The notes below the pieces were generated by a model. The model saw only the letters and a program-made list of their open reading frames with translations. It did not search any database and had not been told where the DNA came from. Made by a program: the position numbers and the translations under genes. DNA of 64,000 bases from Corynebacterium faecale (GTDB lineage: Bacteria; Actinomycetota; Actinomycetes; Mycobacteriales; Mycobacteriaceae). The stretch is from contig NZ_CP047204.1 in the NCBI RefSeq assembly GCF_030408735.1, forward strand, positions 992,001 to 1,056,000. The letters are read 5' to 3'. Shown here piece by piece: positions 7,605-14,698 of this stretch; the stretch's first letter is position 1; each line of letters starts with the position of its first letter.

Positions 7605-8449
7605 TATTCGAAATCGAGTCCCAGATCCAGGGCCCGGACAGAGTGGGTGAGGGCTCCGACGGAGATCACATCAACACCCGTTCGGGCGATGTCTGCCACG
7701 GTGTCCAGATTCACCCCACCGGAGGCCTCAACGATTGCGCGTCCACCGATGATCCGGAGGCCTTCTTTCAGATCCTCATTGGTGAAATTGTCCAACATGA
7801 TGGTGTGGATCCCGGCGGCGAGCACGGGTTCGATCTGGTCGATGCGATCCACCTCCACCTCGATGTGGGTGGTGTGGGGCAGGCGGGTCTTCATCTGGGT
7901 GAGGGCTTCGGTGATGGTCATGCCCTGGGCGAGCACGGCCACCAGGTGGTTATCCTTCACCATCACCGCATCTGACAGGGAGGTGCGGTGGTTGTGGCCA
8001 CCGCCGTCACGTACAGCCTGGCGTTCAACAATCCGCAGGCCGGGAGTGGTTTTGCGGGTGTCCACGATGCGTGCCTTCGTGCCCTTGACGGCCTCCACAT
8101 AGCGGGCGGTCTGGGTGGCGATACCCGACATGCGCTGGGTGAAGTTCAAGGCGATGCGCTCGGCACGGAGCAGCGCGCGCGACGGCCCGGTGATAATGGC
8201 CAGGATGGCACCGCGCTCAAAGGCCTCGCCGTCACTGATATGCAGTTCCACCCGTGTCTGTGGATCAACGAGCCGGAAGGCAGCCTCCAACAGTTGGGTG
8301 CCACTGAACATGCCAGGCTCGCGTGCGACCAGGTGGGCGCGGGAGAGGGCTGCAGCCGGAACGAGGTTATTCGAGGTGATATCGCCCCACGGGGCATCCT
8401 CGTTCAGGGCTGTTTCCACCAGTTTGTCAATGCTTCGCTGATCGCTCAT
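7604..8449 (-). CDS. nadC: Quinolinate phosphoribosyltransferase (decarboxylating)
   Basis: The 281-residue enzyme converts quinolinate and PRPP to nicotinate mononucleotide, CO2 and PPi in de novo NAD synthesis. Seen: NEDAPWGDIT near the N-terminus, LNFTQRMSGIAT, the substrate-binding RIVDTRKTTPGLR, GGGHNHR, KDNHL, EVEVD, MLDNF and EASGG(V)N in family order. The length is standard. The ATG at 8447-8449 overlaps the nadA stop in ATGA, so I prefer it to the longer frame, which would run into nadA. Confidence 0.95.
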   Translation of the reverse strand: MSDQRSIDKLVETALNEDAPWGDITSNNLVPAAALSRAHLVAREPGMFSGTQLLEAAFRLVDPQTRVELHISDGEAFERGAILAIITGPSRALLRAERIALNFTQRMSGIATQTARYVEAVKGTKARIVDTRKTTPGLRIVERQAVRDGGGHNHRTSLSDAVMVKDNHLVAVLAQGMTITEALTQMKTRLPHTTHIEVEVDRIDQIEPVLAAGIHTIMLDNFTNEDLKEGLRIIGGRAIVEASGGVNLDTVADIARTGVDVISVGALTHSVRALDLGLDFE

Positions 8450-9780
8450 CAGTTGGCACCCTTTCCGGAGGCAACGGACTGGTTCGGCACGACAGCGAGC
8501 ATGCGTTCCAGGGCGACCCGTGCCGGATCTGCCACATCTGAACCCACGCTGATCTGGTTCACCACGCGGCCCTCCACGAGCTCCTCCAATACCCACGCGA
8601 GGTAACCGGGGTGGATGCGGTACATGGTGGAGCAGGGGCAGATGACCGGATCCAGGCAGAAGATGGTGTGCTCGGGATACTGGGCGGCCAGGCGCTGGAC
8701 CAGGTTGATCTCAGTGCCGATGGCGAAGGTGGAGCCGGCCGGTGCGGCCTGGATCGCCTTGACGATGAAGTCGGTGGAGCCGGAGGAATCCGCCGCATCC
8801 ACCACGGGCATCGGGGATTCGGGGTGAACCACCACGTGCACATCCGGGTAGTCGCGACGGGCCTTGTCAATTTGTTCCACCGTGAAACGTTTGTGCACGG
8901 AGCAGAAACCATGCCAGAGCAGCACCTTGGCATCCTGCAACTCTGCTTCGGTGTTGCCGCCCAGGGCCTTGTTCGGGTTCCACATCGGCATCTGTTCGAG
9001 TGGGATACCCATGGCCTTGGCCGTGTTGCGGCCCAGGTGCTGGTCCGGGAAGAACAGGACCCGCTGGCCGCGTTCAAAAGCCCACTCCAGAACGGCTGCC
9101 GCGTTGGAGGAGGTGCACACGATGCCGCCGTGCCTGCCAACAAAGCCCTTCAGGGCGGCAGAGGAGTTCATGTAGGTCACGGGGATGACCGGGGCGCGGC
9201 CCTGCTCATCGGCATCGGTGCCGTAGATCTCCTCGAGCTGCTCCCAGCAGTCTTCCACGGAATCCAGGTCAGCCATATCGGCCATGGAGCAACCGGCGGC
9301 CAGGTTGGGAAGGATCACCGACTGCTCATCGGTGGAGAGCAGATCGGCGGTTTCCGCCATGAAGTGGACACCGCAGAAAACAATGGCTTCCGCCTCGGGA
9401 CGGCCCTTGGCTGCACGTGCCAGCTGGAAGGAATCACCGACGAAATCCGCGTGCTGCACCACTTCATCGCGCTGGTAGAAGTGGCCGAGGATGACCACGC
9501 GATCACTGAGGATCGTTTTTGCGGCACGGATGCGTTCGTGGAGTTCCTCTTCGGTGGCGTGCTGATAGGTCTCAGGCAGCACCTGCTGGCGGGGAGCACC
9601 CAGCGGGAGGGGGTCCAGCTTGGATGCCCCGGGGCCGTAATCCGGGGTGACGGTGGGGGCGTCGAGAAGCCACGGGCCATCTTTAAGCTCCGGGGAGCAG
9701 GAAGAGCCGGCGGTGTCACCGGTGGCGATGAGCTGGAGGACGTGGTCGACAGAAGGGTCGATGGTCTGCTGGTTGGTCAT
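8449..9780 (-). CDS. nadA: Quinolinate synthase A
   Basis: The 443-residue [4Fe-4S] enzyme condenses iminoaspartate with dihydroxyacetone phosphate to quinolinate. Seen: ILGHFYQRDEVVQ, GDSFQLAR, a first cysteine in FCGVHFMAET, then LPNLAAGCSMADM, YMNSSAALK, a second cysteine in GIVCTSSNA, FFPDQHLGRNTA, HPESP, GTEINLV and the third cluster site CPCSTMYRI. The region preceding ILGHFYQ is about 75 residues longer than in short bacterial NadA, as in other actinobacteria. It is the first structural gene after the regulator; NadS downstream probably supplies cluster sulfur. Confidence 0.95.
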   Translation of the reverse strand: MTNQQTIDPSVDHVLQLIATGDTAGSSCSPELKDGPWLLDAPTVTPDYGPGASKLDPLPLGAPRQQVLPETYQHATEEELHERIRAAKTILSDRVVILGHFYQRDEVVQHADFVGDSFQLARAAKGRPEAEAIVFCGVHFMAETADLLSTDEQSVILPNLAAGCSMADMADLDSVEDCWEQLEEIYGTDADEQGRAPVIPVTYMNSSAALKGFVGRHGGIVCTSSNAAAVLEWAFERGQRVLFFPDQHLGRNTAKAMGIPLEQMPMWNPNKALGGNTEAELQDAKVLLWHGFCSVHKRFTVEQIDKARRDYPDVHVVVHPESPMPVVDAADSSGSTDFIVKAIQAAPAGSTFAIGTEINLVQRLAAQYPEHTIFCLDPVICPCSTMYRIHPGYLAWVLEELVEGRVVNQISVGSDVADPARVALERMLAVVPNQSVASGKGAN

Positions 9781-9820
9781 GATGTTTCTCGCTGAAATAT
9801 TGAGGTGGGGTAAGGGGAAT

Positions 9821-10480
9821 TTAACGCTCGGGGTTGTGGGTGAACCTGTAGAGCTTGGGCGGTCGGTGGGGTGTGCCCGCGAGCACTTCGCCGGTGTCCA
9901 CGAGATCGGGTGAGGTGGCCACGGATCTTCGGAAGTTGGCGGCATCGAGTTTTTGTCCGAGGACAGCCTCGTGGACGGCGCGTAACTGCGCGATGGTGAA
10001 AGTTTCCCCGAGGAAGGAGTGGGCGATATCGGCGTATTCCATCTTTGTGCGCAGGCGTTGGAGCGCGTAGTCCACAATGTGGTTGTGGTCGAAGGCCAGA
10101 TCGGGCAGGTGATCGGCGTGGAACCACTGGACGTTCTCACCGGGTTCGGCGCTTTCCACCTCATCGGCGCGGACCAGTGCCCAGTACACAACGGAGATGA
10201 CGCGGCCGGTGGGGGAGCGGTGGAGGTCGCCGAAGGTGTAGAGCTGTTCGAGGTAGCTCGGGTGGAGGCCGGTGGTCTCCCCGAGGGTGCGGGCAGCCAC
10301 CTCCTCGAGTTGCTCATGTTCTGACAACCAGCCGCCCGGTAAAGCCCATCTGCCCAGGTGGGGGTCGCGGGTGCGGGCGATGAAGGGGGTCCACAGTGCG
10401 GGGAGGTCATTGTGGTCGGGGCGCAGCGCGAAGATGACCGTGGATACGGCCACCTGGATAGAGCTATCAGGCCGGGTCAT
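9821..10480 (-). CDS. ndnR: NUDIX-type transcriptional regulator of NAD synthesis
   Basis: 219 residues: an N-terminal NUDIX-like domain and a C-terminal winged-helix (about 150-219, ETFTIAQLRAVHEAVLG... NFRRSV), the NrtR architecture. The NUDIX box is degenerate: after PGGWLSEHEQL the expected REUXEE is RTLGET. That fits the loss of hydrolase activity known in NrtR proteins. It is first in ndnR-nadA-nadC-nadS, the arrangement described for C. glutamicum, where NdnR represses the operon. A GTCA-N3-TGAC site 10 bases before its ATG supports autorepression. Only 40 bases separate it from nadA. Confidence 0.9.
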   Translation of the reverse strand: MTRPDSSIQVAVSTVIFALRPDHNDLPALWTPFIARTRDPHLGRWALPGGWLSEHEQLEEVAARTLGETTGLHPSYLEQLYTFGDLHRSPTGRVISVVYWALVRADEVESAEPGENVQWFHADHLPDLAFDHNHIVDYALQRLRTKMEYADIAHSFLGETFTIAQLRAVHEAVLGQKLDAANFRRSVATSPDLVDTGEVLAGTPHRPPKLYRFTHNPER

Positions 10481-10489
10481 GGCACCCCT

Positions 10490-10509
10490 TATGGTCAGAA
10501 TGACTTTAT
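10490..10509. promoter_or_regulatory. NrtR/NdnR-type operator of the nad operon
   Basis: TATGGTCAGAATGACTTTAT contains GTCA-GAA-TGAC, the core of the NrtR box. It lies 10-29 bases upstream of the ndnR ATG, where it would overlap the -10 region on the minus strand. Confidence 0.6.
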
Positions 10510-10588
10510 GATGGGGACGATCTTACAGTCGCGGTGACCTGAAGTCGATTGTCTAAACGTGTGGGGGTGGCGCGGGCCCGACGTTTGA

Positions 10589-10604
10589 ATACCCTGCGGG
10601 GTAT
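10589..10604. promoter_or_regulatory. CsoR-family operator, distal site
   Basis: ATACCCTGCGGGGTAT fits ATACCC-N4-GGGTAT exactly. It overlaps a possible -35 (TTGAAT, 10585-10590) paired with TAGTGT (10608-10613) at 17-bp spacing. This is about 80 bases upstream of the small cysteine-rich gene. Confidence 0.65.
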
Positions 10605-10624
10605 AGGTAGTGTGATTCCAGGTG

Positions 10625-10640
10625 ATACCCGGGAGGGTAT
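10625..10640. promoter_or_regulatory. CsoR-family operator, proximal site
   Basis: ATACCCGGGAGGGTAT is a second exact ATACCC-N4-GGGTAT site, 36 bases from the first. It lies just downstream of the proposed promoter and 45 bases before the cysteine-rich gene. Confidence 0.65.
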
Positions 10641-10685
10641 TGCTGAGTGTGATTGAACCCCATCACTGCGAAGGAGAATCTCCCC

Positions 10686-10859
10686 ATGTGCCGACCCGTC
10701 ACCTGCAAGGCATGCAACAAGACCACCTGGGCTGGCTGTGGCCAGCACATCGATTCCGTCAAGGCCTCTGTCCCACGTGGCCAGTGGTGCACCTGCACAG
10801 AGGCGCAGAAGGCTGCGGCCAGGAAGAATGGTTCTCTGCTCGGCCGTATTTTCGGTTAA
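10686..10859 (+). CDS. Small cysteine-rich protein, probable CsoR/CstR target
   Basis: 57 residues with six cysteines: MCRPVTCKACNKTTWAGCG in the first half and WCTC in the second. One histidine lies in the GCGQH motif, and the tail is Lys/Arg-rich (AAARKNGSLLGRIFG). I recall similar short CRPVTC..C.KTTWAGCGQH proteins as widespread and uncharacterised. The ATG at 10686 follows GAAGGAGAATCTCCCC, a good ribosome site. An upstream ATG in frame (10653) would place that site inside the coding sequence. Two CsoR-type palindromes precede it. A role in binding metal or sulfane sulfur is inference. It ends overlapping the convergent DUF488 gene by 4 bases. Confidence 0.8.
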   Translation: MCRPVTCKACNKTTWAGCGQHIDSVKASVPRGQWCTCTEAQKAAARKNGSLLGRIFG

Positions 10860-11392
10860 TCAGTGGCAGGGTAGGTGACTGTGGTGTCATCTGCCTTCTC
10901 CTCCACCACCGCCCCGGAGGTCAAGGTCGCCACCGACGTCTGACCTGGGCCCATGATGTGGATGACCTCGGCGCCCCGGGCCAGAAGATGGTCGGTGATG
11001 ATGCGCCGGTGACACCGCCACCACACCGCCTCTGAACACAGCAGCACACTGCGGGCGGGATCCTGCATGAGGTGAGCCACGGCTTTCATAAAATCCCCCG
11101 ACAAGGCATGGTCCGCGTAATTGTGGAAACTACGGTTCTGCCAGAAACCATTGACCTCAAAGGGCACGGTCCTGCTCACCGGACGGTGACCGGTGAGTGG
11201 CTCGGACCATGCGTAGGCGATCCCCACCTCATCTAATGAAGTGCTGAGTTTTTCCTGATCAAAGTGGGGGAACTTCCTCGACCCGGGAAGTTTGCGCACG
11301 TCAATGAGCTTTTCCACCCCGTTCTCCGCCAGCATATCCAGGAAGGTCTGGAGGTTGTGCGTGGAATGTCCGACGGTGAATACGGTGACCAT
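10856..11392 (-). CDS. DUF488 family protein
   Basis: 178 residues. Seen: VFTVGHSTHNLQTFLDML at the N-terminus, LIDVRKLPGSRKFPHF, LTGHRPVSR, and LLCSEAVWWRCHRRII, the hallmark CaE..W.CHR motif of DUF488. The family has no established biochemical function. Cys/His residues in the last motif could bind metal or act as nucleophile. The ATG at 11390-11392 is used; a GTG two codons upstream (11398) is equally possible. The start is close to the divergent transporter gene, so they share a short promoter region. The end converges on the cysteine-rich gene. Confidence 0.85.
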   Translation of the reverse strand: MVTVFTVGHSTHNLQTFLDMLAENGVEKLIDVRKLPGSRKFPHFDQEKLSTSLDEVGIAYAWSEPLTGHRPVSRTVPFEVNGFWQNRSFHNYADHALSGDFMKAVAHLMQDPARSVLLCSEAVWWRCHRRIITDHLLARGAEVIHIMGPGQTSVATLTSGAVVEEKADDTTVTYPATD

Positions 11393-11435
11393 ACCCACCC
11401 AGACTAGTGGGGTAGATCGCGTACTTCAGACTACG

Positions 11436-12368
11436 ATGACGGGAATGTTAGCTGCCCTCTTCGGTGTGTTCGCAGGATCCCTGCTGCCCATTCAGACTTC
11501 GGCGAACAACCGCTTGCGCCGCAGCGTCGGTGCGCCCCTCATGGCATCGTTCCTGTCCTTCCTCATCGGCACCGGCGCGCTCCTGGTCGCCACGTGGATC
11601 ACCAGCGGCCACCCTTTTCCAGCGCTTGCGCAGACGGCGGGGCAGCCGTGGTGGGTGTTCACCGGTGGTGCGCTCGGGGTGATTGTGCTGACGGGAAATA
11701 TCCTGCTCTTCCCGCGTGTGGGCAGTGTCCAGACGGTTATTCTGCCGATTACCGGGCAGATCATCACCGGGTTATTGATCGACACCCTGGGCCTGCTCGG
11801 TGCGCCACAGATACCCCTGAGCTGGCTGCGCCTGCTCGGTGCGGTGCTGGTGCTCATCGGCGCGCTCGCGGCCGTCGGTGCTTTTCGACGCCACACCCCT
11901 GCCACCGCTGATAAACCCCCGGGGGTGTGGCTGTGGCGCATGCTCGGTCTGTTGATGGGAGCGGCCGCCGCAACTCAGATATCTGTGAATGGTCGTCTGG
12001 GTACCGTTTTGGGTTCAGCGGTGGAGGCGGCCCTGGTTTCCTTCAGTGTGGGTGCACTGACGCTTTTTCTCCTGCTGGTTCTCACCCGAACCCCCTGGCG
12101 TGGTGTGTCCCTGTCGGATGAACCCAACCCGTGGTGGATGTGGATGGGTGGTTTCCTGGGTGCCACGGTGGTGTACGGAACTGCGTTCCTGGGGCCGATC
12201 GTGGGTACCGGTATGACGGTGGTGCTCATGCTGTTGGGCATGATGACCGCCAGCCTGCTCATTGACACCCTCGGACTTCTCGGGGCCAACAGGCGACGCG
12301 TGTCCTGGGTGCAGATGATGGGGCTGGTGGTGATCATCGCGGGCGTGGCGATGATCAGGGTGCTCTAG
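11436..12368 (+). CDS. DMT-superfamily transporter, DUF606/YdcZ type (two fused repeats)
   Basis: The 310-residue membrane protein has about ten hydrophobic helices in two homologous halves. Each half carries the family signature: SLLPIQTSANNRLRR / TQISVNGRLGT, GPVxGT-like segments, and the near-identical GQIITGLLIDTLGLLGAP / GMMTASLLIDTLGLLGAN. Single-half YdcZ proteins exist, so this is the fused form. Substrate unknown. The ATG at 11436 starts just before the first helix; the reading frame extends upstream only through the antisense of the DUF488 gene. The stop TAG shares the CTAG at 12365-12368 with the convergent gene. Confidence 0.85.
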   Translation: MTGMLAALFGVFAGSLLPIQTSANNRLRRSVGAPLMASFLSFLIGTGALLVATWITSGHPFPALAQTAGQPWWVFTGGALGVIVLTGNILLFPRVGSVQTVILPITGQIITGLLIDTLGLLGAPQIPLSWLRLLGAVLVLIGALAAVGAFRRHTPATADKPPGVWLWRMLGLLMGAAAATQISVNGRLGTVLGSAVEAALVSFSVGALTLFLLLVLTRTPWRGVSLSDEPNPWWMWMGGFLGATVVYGTAFLGPIVGTGMTVVLMLLGMMTASLLIDTLGLLGANRRRVSWVQMMGLVVIIAGVAMIRVL

Positions 12369-12997
12369 GTGGGCAATTCATAGGACTCACCAGGTTCCAG
12401 CGGGAGGTGCTCGGATCCGTAAGCGTCTCCGAGTATCCCGAGGATCTTATTATTGAGTGCCCGGCCCGCATCAATGACCATGCCGTCATGGATGCCCATG
12501 AATCTGCGGGGTGGAAACTTCTTCAACCACTGCTCAACATCAAGCATCTTCACCCAGGGGCCATTGACCGGAACCAGTGCAAGATCCACGTTCCTGATCG
12601 GTTGGAACGCATCACCAGGATGTAGAACCCGCCTGTTGATGAGGAAGCCGATGTTCTCCGGGACATCCTGGGCGCGGGTGATCATGGCATGGTCGGAACC
12701 GAGCACCTCCACGTGGAATCCGGCGACATTGAAGGTATCCCCGCGCTGCACGATGTGCACCTCGAAGGGGAGGATCATTGCGAGATGCTGCGGCCCGTAG
12801 ATCGGGAGATGGGGGCGGTTTTCACGGGCCCGGACGAGTGCATCCGCATCCGCGTGATCCGGGTGACTATGGGTGAGCAGCACGGCATCTGTGGTGTTGA
12901 GAGACTCTGGGGCACCGAAATTGCCCGGGTCAATGAGAAGACTTCGATCATTGTGGTGAATTTCCACACAGGCATGGACGTGGCGTGTGATCTTCAT
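12365..12997 (-). CDS. UlaG-like metallo-hydrolase (MBL fold)
   Basis: 210 residues of metallo-beta-lactamase fold with the metal motif LLTHSHPDHADADAL, further ligands SDHAM and GDAF, and a C-terminal GIHDG. It resembles the UlaG / YcbL-type branch that hydrolyses phosphodiester or lactone bonds; the substrate is unknown. The first strand MKITRHVHACVEI supports the start at 12997; ATG 13006 is three codons longer and cannot be excluded. Only about 135 bases separate it from the divergent VOC gene. It is convergent with the transporter, and both stop codons lie within CTAG. Confidence 0.82.
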   Translation of the reverse strand: MKITRHVHACVEIHHNDRSLLIDPGNFGAPESLNTTDAVLLTHSHPDHADADALVRARENRPHLPIYGPQHLAMILPFEVHIVQRGDTFNVAGFHVEVLGSDHAMITRAQDVPENIGFLINRRVLHPGDAFQPIRNVDLALVPVNGPWVKMLDVEQWLKKFPPRRFMGIHDGMVIDAGRALNNKILGILGDAYGSEHLPLEPGESYELPT

Positions 12998-13132
12998 GGG
13001 GACCATTGTTGCTGAATTCGCCCCGTAGTGGCCCATGCATCCCAGTTGGGTGACGTGGCACACAATTCAAGTATGGGGGGAGTATCATCTAAGACTGTGA
13101 TTCACTCCCGATTCGAACCGAGGACTTTCACC

Positions 13133-13582
13133 ATGAGCAAAAACCTGTCCACCTATGTCACCTTCCCCGGAAACGCCGCCGAGGTGTTTGAACACTGGGC
13201 AAAGATCTTTGACGGCGATCTCACCATGATGAAATACGGAGAGATGTCGGCTGAGGGTTTCCCGTTCCAACCTGATCCGGAGAGGGTTGCCCATGCACAG
13301 CTGAAACTGGCGGGCGGCACCATCACCGGCGGTGACAACATGCCGGGAAGCCCAGAAGCACCTCTGCAGGACACCGCCTACTCACTGCTGTATTCCCTGG
13401 ACACCCCTGAAGAGGCAGAACGCCTAATCAAGGGACTCGTCGATGGGGGAGGGCAGCTCGCCATGCCTTTCGAGGAGGCCCCATGGGGTGGCTTCTACGG
13501 GCAGGCCATGGACCGTTTCGGTGTGTTGTGGGCCTTCGATGTTGAAGCACCCGGGCCCACCGTGGAGGACACCAAAATCTAA
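13133..13582 (+). CDS. PhnB-like VOC-family protein
   Basis: 149 residues of the vicinal-oxygen-chelate/glyoxalase fold, PhnB subtype (3-demethylubiquinone-methyltransferase-like domain). Seen: the start TYVTFPGNAAEVFEHWAKIFDGD, LKLAGGTITGGDNMPG, DTPEEAERLIKGL and the end WGGFYGQAMDRFGVLWAF. These proteins are often dimeric and of unknown substrate. GAGG at about 13120 sets the ATG. A deleted relative lies at 36194. The stop overlaps the convergent lplA stop by 3 bases. Confidence 0.85.
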   Translation: MSKNLSTYVTFPGNAAEVFEHWAKIFDGDLTMMKYGEMSAEGFPFQPDPERVAHAQLKLAGGTITGGDNMPGSPEAPLQDTAYSLLYSLDTPEEAERLIKGLVDGGGQLAMPFEEAPWGGFYGQAMDRFGVLWAFDVEAPGPTVEDTKI

Positions 13583-14640
13583 GGAACGCGGTGCGTCCAC
13601 TCATCGGTGCCATAACGCCCGGCCACGAGTTCCTCCGCGGCCGCCAGATCCTCCGGTGAAAGCTCCACCACGGATCCACCATAACGGGCAGCGAAGGTGG
13701 ATTTCATGGTCTCAATGATGCTCTCGCGCGGGGCACCGGTCTGCCGGCGCAGGGGATCCACACGCTTCTTGGCAGAACGCAGCCCCTTGTCGGCGATCTT
13801 CACCTTGCCGATACGCAGCACCTGGGTCATCATGTCCGCGTCAATGTCATAGGACATGGTCACATGGTGCAGGATCGCACCCGCGCGACGTTTCTGTGCA
13901 GCACCACCGATCTTGCCTCCGGTGGAGGTGATGTCATTGATGGGGACATACCAGGCCTCCACACCGTGTTCCTTCAGAGCAGCCAAAACCCAGCGGTCCA
14001 GGTATTCGTAGGAGTCCTCATAGTTCATGCCTGCGACCAGCGAGTCCGGGGCATAGAGGGAATAGGTGATGCAGTTGCCACCCTCCATGAACATCGCACC
14101 ACCACCGGACATACGACGAACCACCGTCACCTCGTGCTCAGAAACACCGTCGGCGTCGATCTCGTTCAGATAGGACTGGAAGGATCCCATGACGATGGCG
14201 CGGTCATCCCATTCCCAGAACCGCAGGGTGGGTGGGCGCTGGCCGGTGGCGACCTGCTCCAGGAGCAGATCATCCAGGGCCACATTCACAGGTGTGGGCA
14301 GGATGCCGGGATGCAGGATCTCCCACTCATGATCGGTGAAATCGGTACCGCCGGTCACCGCGCGACGCACCGCCTGGGCAATATCAGCGGTGGTGAAACC
14401 GTGGAATTCCAGTTCGTCACCGAAGGGTGCGAGGGCAGCATCGAAACGGCGGGTCAACTCGGCTGCAGGATCCTTGACTGATGCGCCTTCGAGCGCGGAT
14501 CCCAGTGCGAGGAACGCCTCATCGGGATCAATGAAAAAATCACCCGAAACCTGCAGCTTGGTGATGGTGTCATTGTCCGTCGTGACATCCACCACCACTA
14601 GTTTTCCGCCGGGTACCTTGATTTCAAAATGGTGCGTCAT
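13579..14640 (-). CDS. lplA: Lipoate-protein ligase with N-terminal accessory domain
   Basis: The 353-residue enzyme should activate lipoate with ATP and attach it to E2/GcvH lysines. Residues 1-90 (HFEIKVPGGKLVVVDV... ALGSALEG) resemble the small accessory domain that forms the C-terminus of E. coli LplA, so the domain order is swapped. The catalytic domain follows: PTLRFWEWDD, VVRRMSGGGAMFMEGGN (the RRxxGGG..GN motif) and the lysine loop ITSTGGKIGGAAQKRR. The ATG at 14638-14640 precedes the first beta strand. It lies 58 bases after the ThDP-enzyme gene on the same strand, so co-transcription is possible. E2 subunits and GcvH are the expected targets. Confidence 0.85.
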   Translation of the reverse strand: MTHHFEIKVPGGKLVVVDVTTDNDTITKLQVSGDFFIDPDEAFLALGSALEGASVKDPAAELTRRFDAALAPFGDELEFHGFTTADIAQAVRRAVTGGTDFTDHEWEILHPGILPTPVNVALDDLLLEQVATGQRPPTLRFWEWDDRAIVMGSFQSYLNEIDADGVSEHEVTVVRRMSGGGAMFMEGGNCITYSLYAPDSLVAGMNYEDSYEYLDRWVLAALKEHGVEAWYVPINDITSTGGKIGGAAQKRRAGAILHHVTMSYDIDADMMTQVLRIGKVKIADKGLRSAKKRVDPLRRQTGAPRESIIETMKSTFAARYGGSVVELSPEDLAAAEELVAGRYGTDEWTHRVP

Positions 14641-14698
14641 ACCGGCCACCCTACGCCCGGTTTGGGGCGGGCGGAGGGGGGCGTCGATAAGCAGCGTG

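Noticed and set aside
8611..9795. Long plus-strand open frame of 394 codons opposite nadA
   Set aside because: It is antisense to a complete, motif-rich nadA; high-GC genes commonly leave such open frames. No homology motif or ribosome site was seen.
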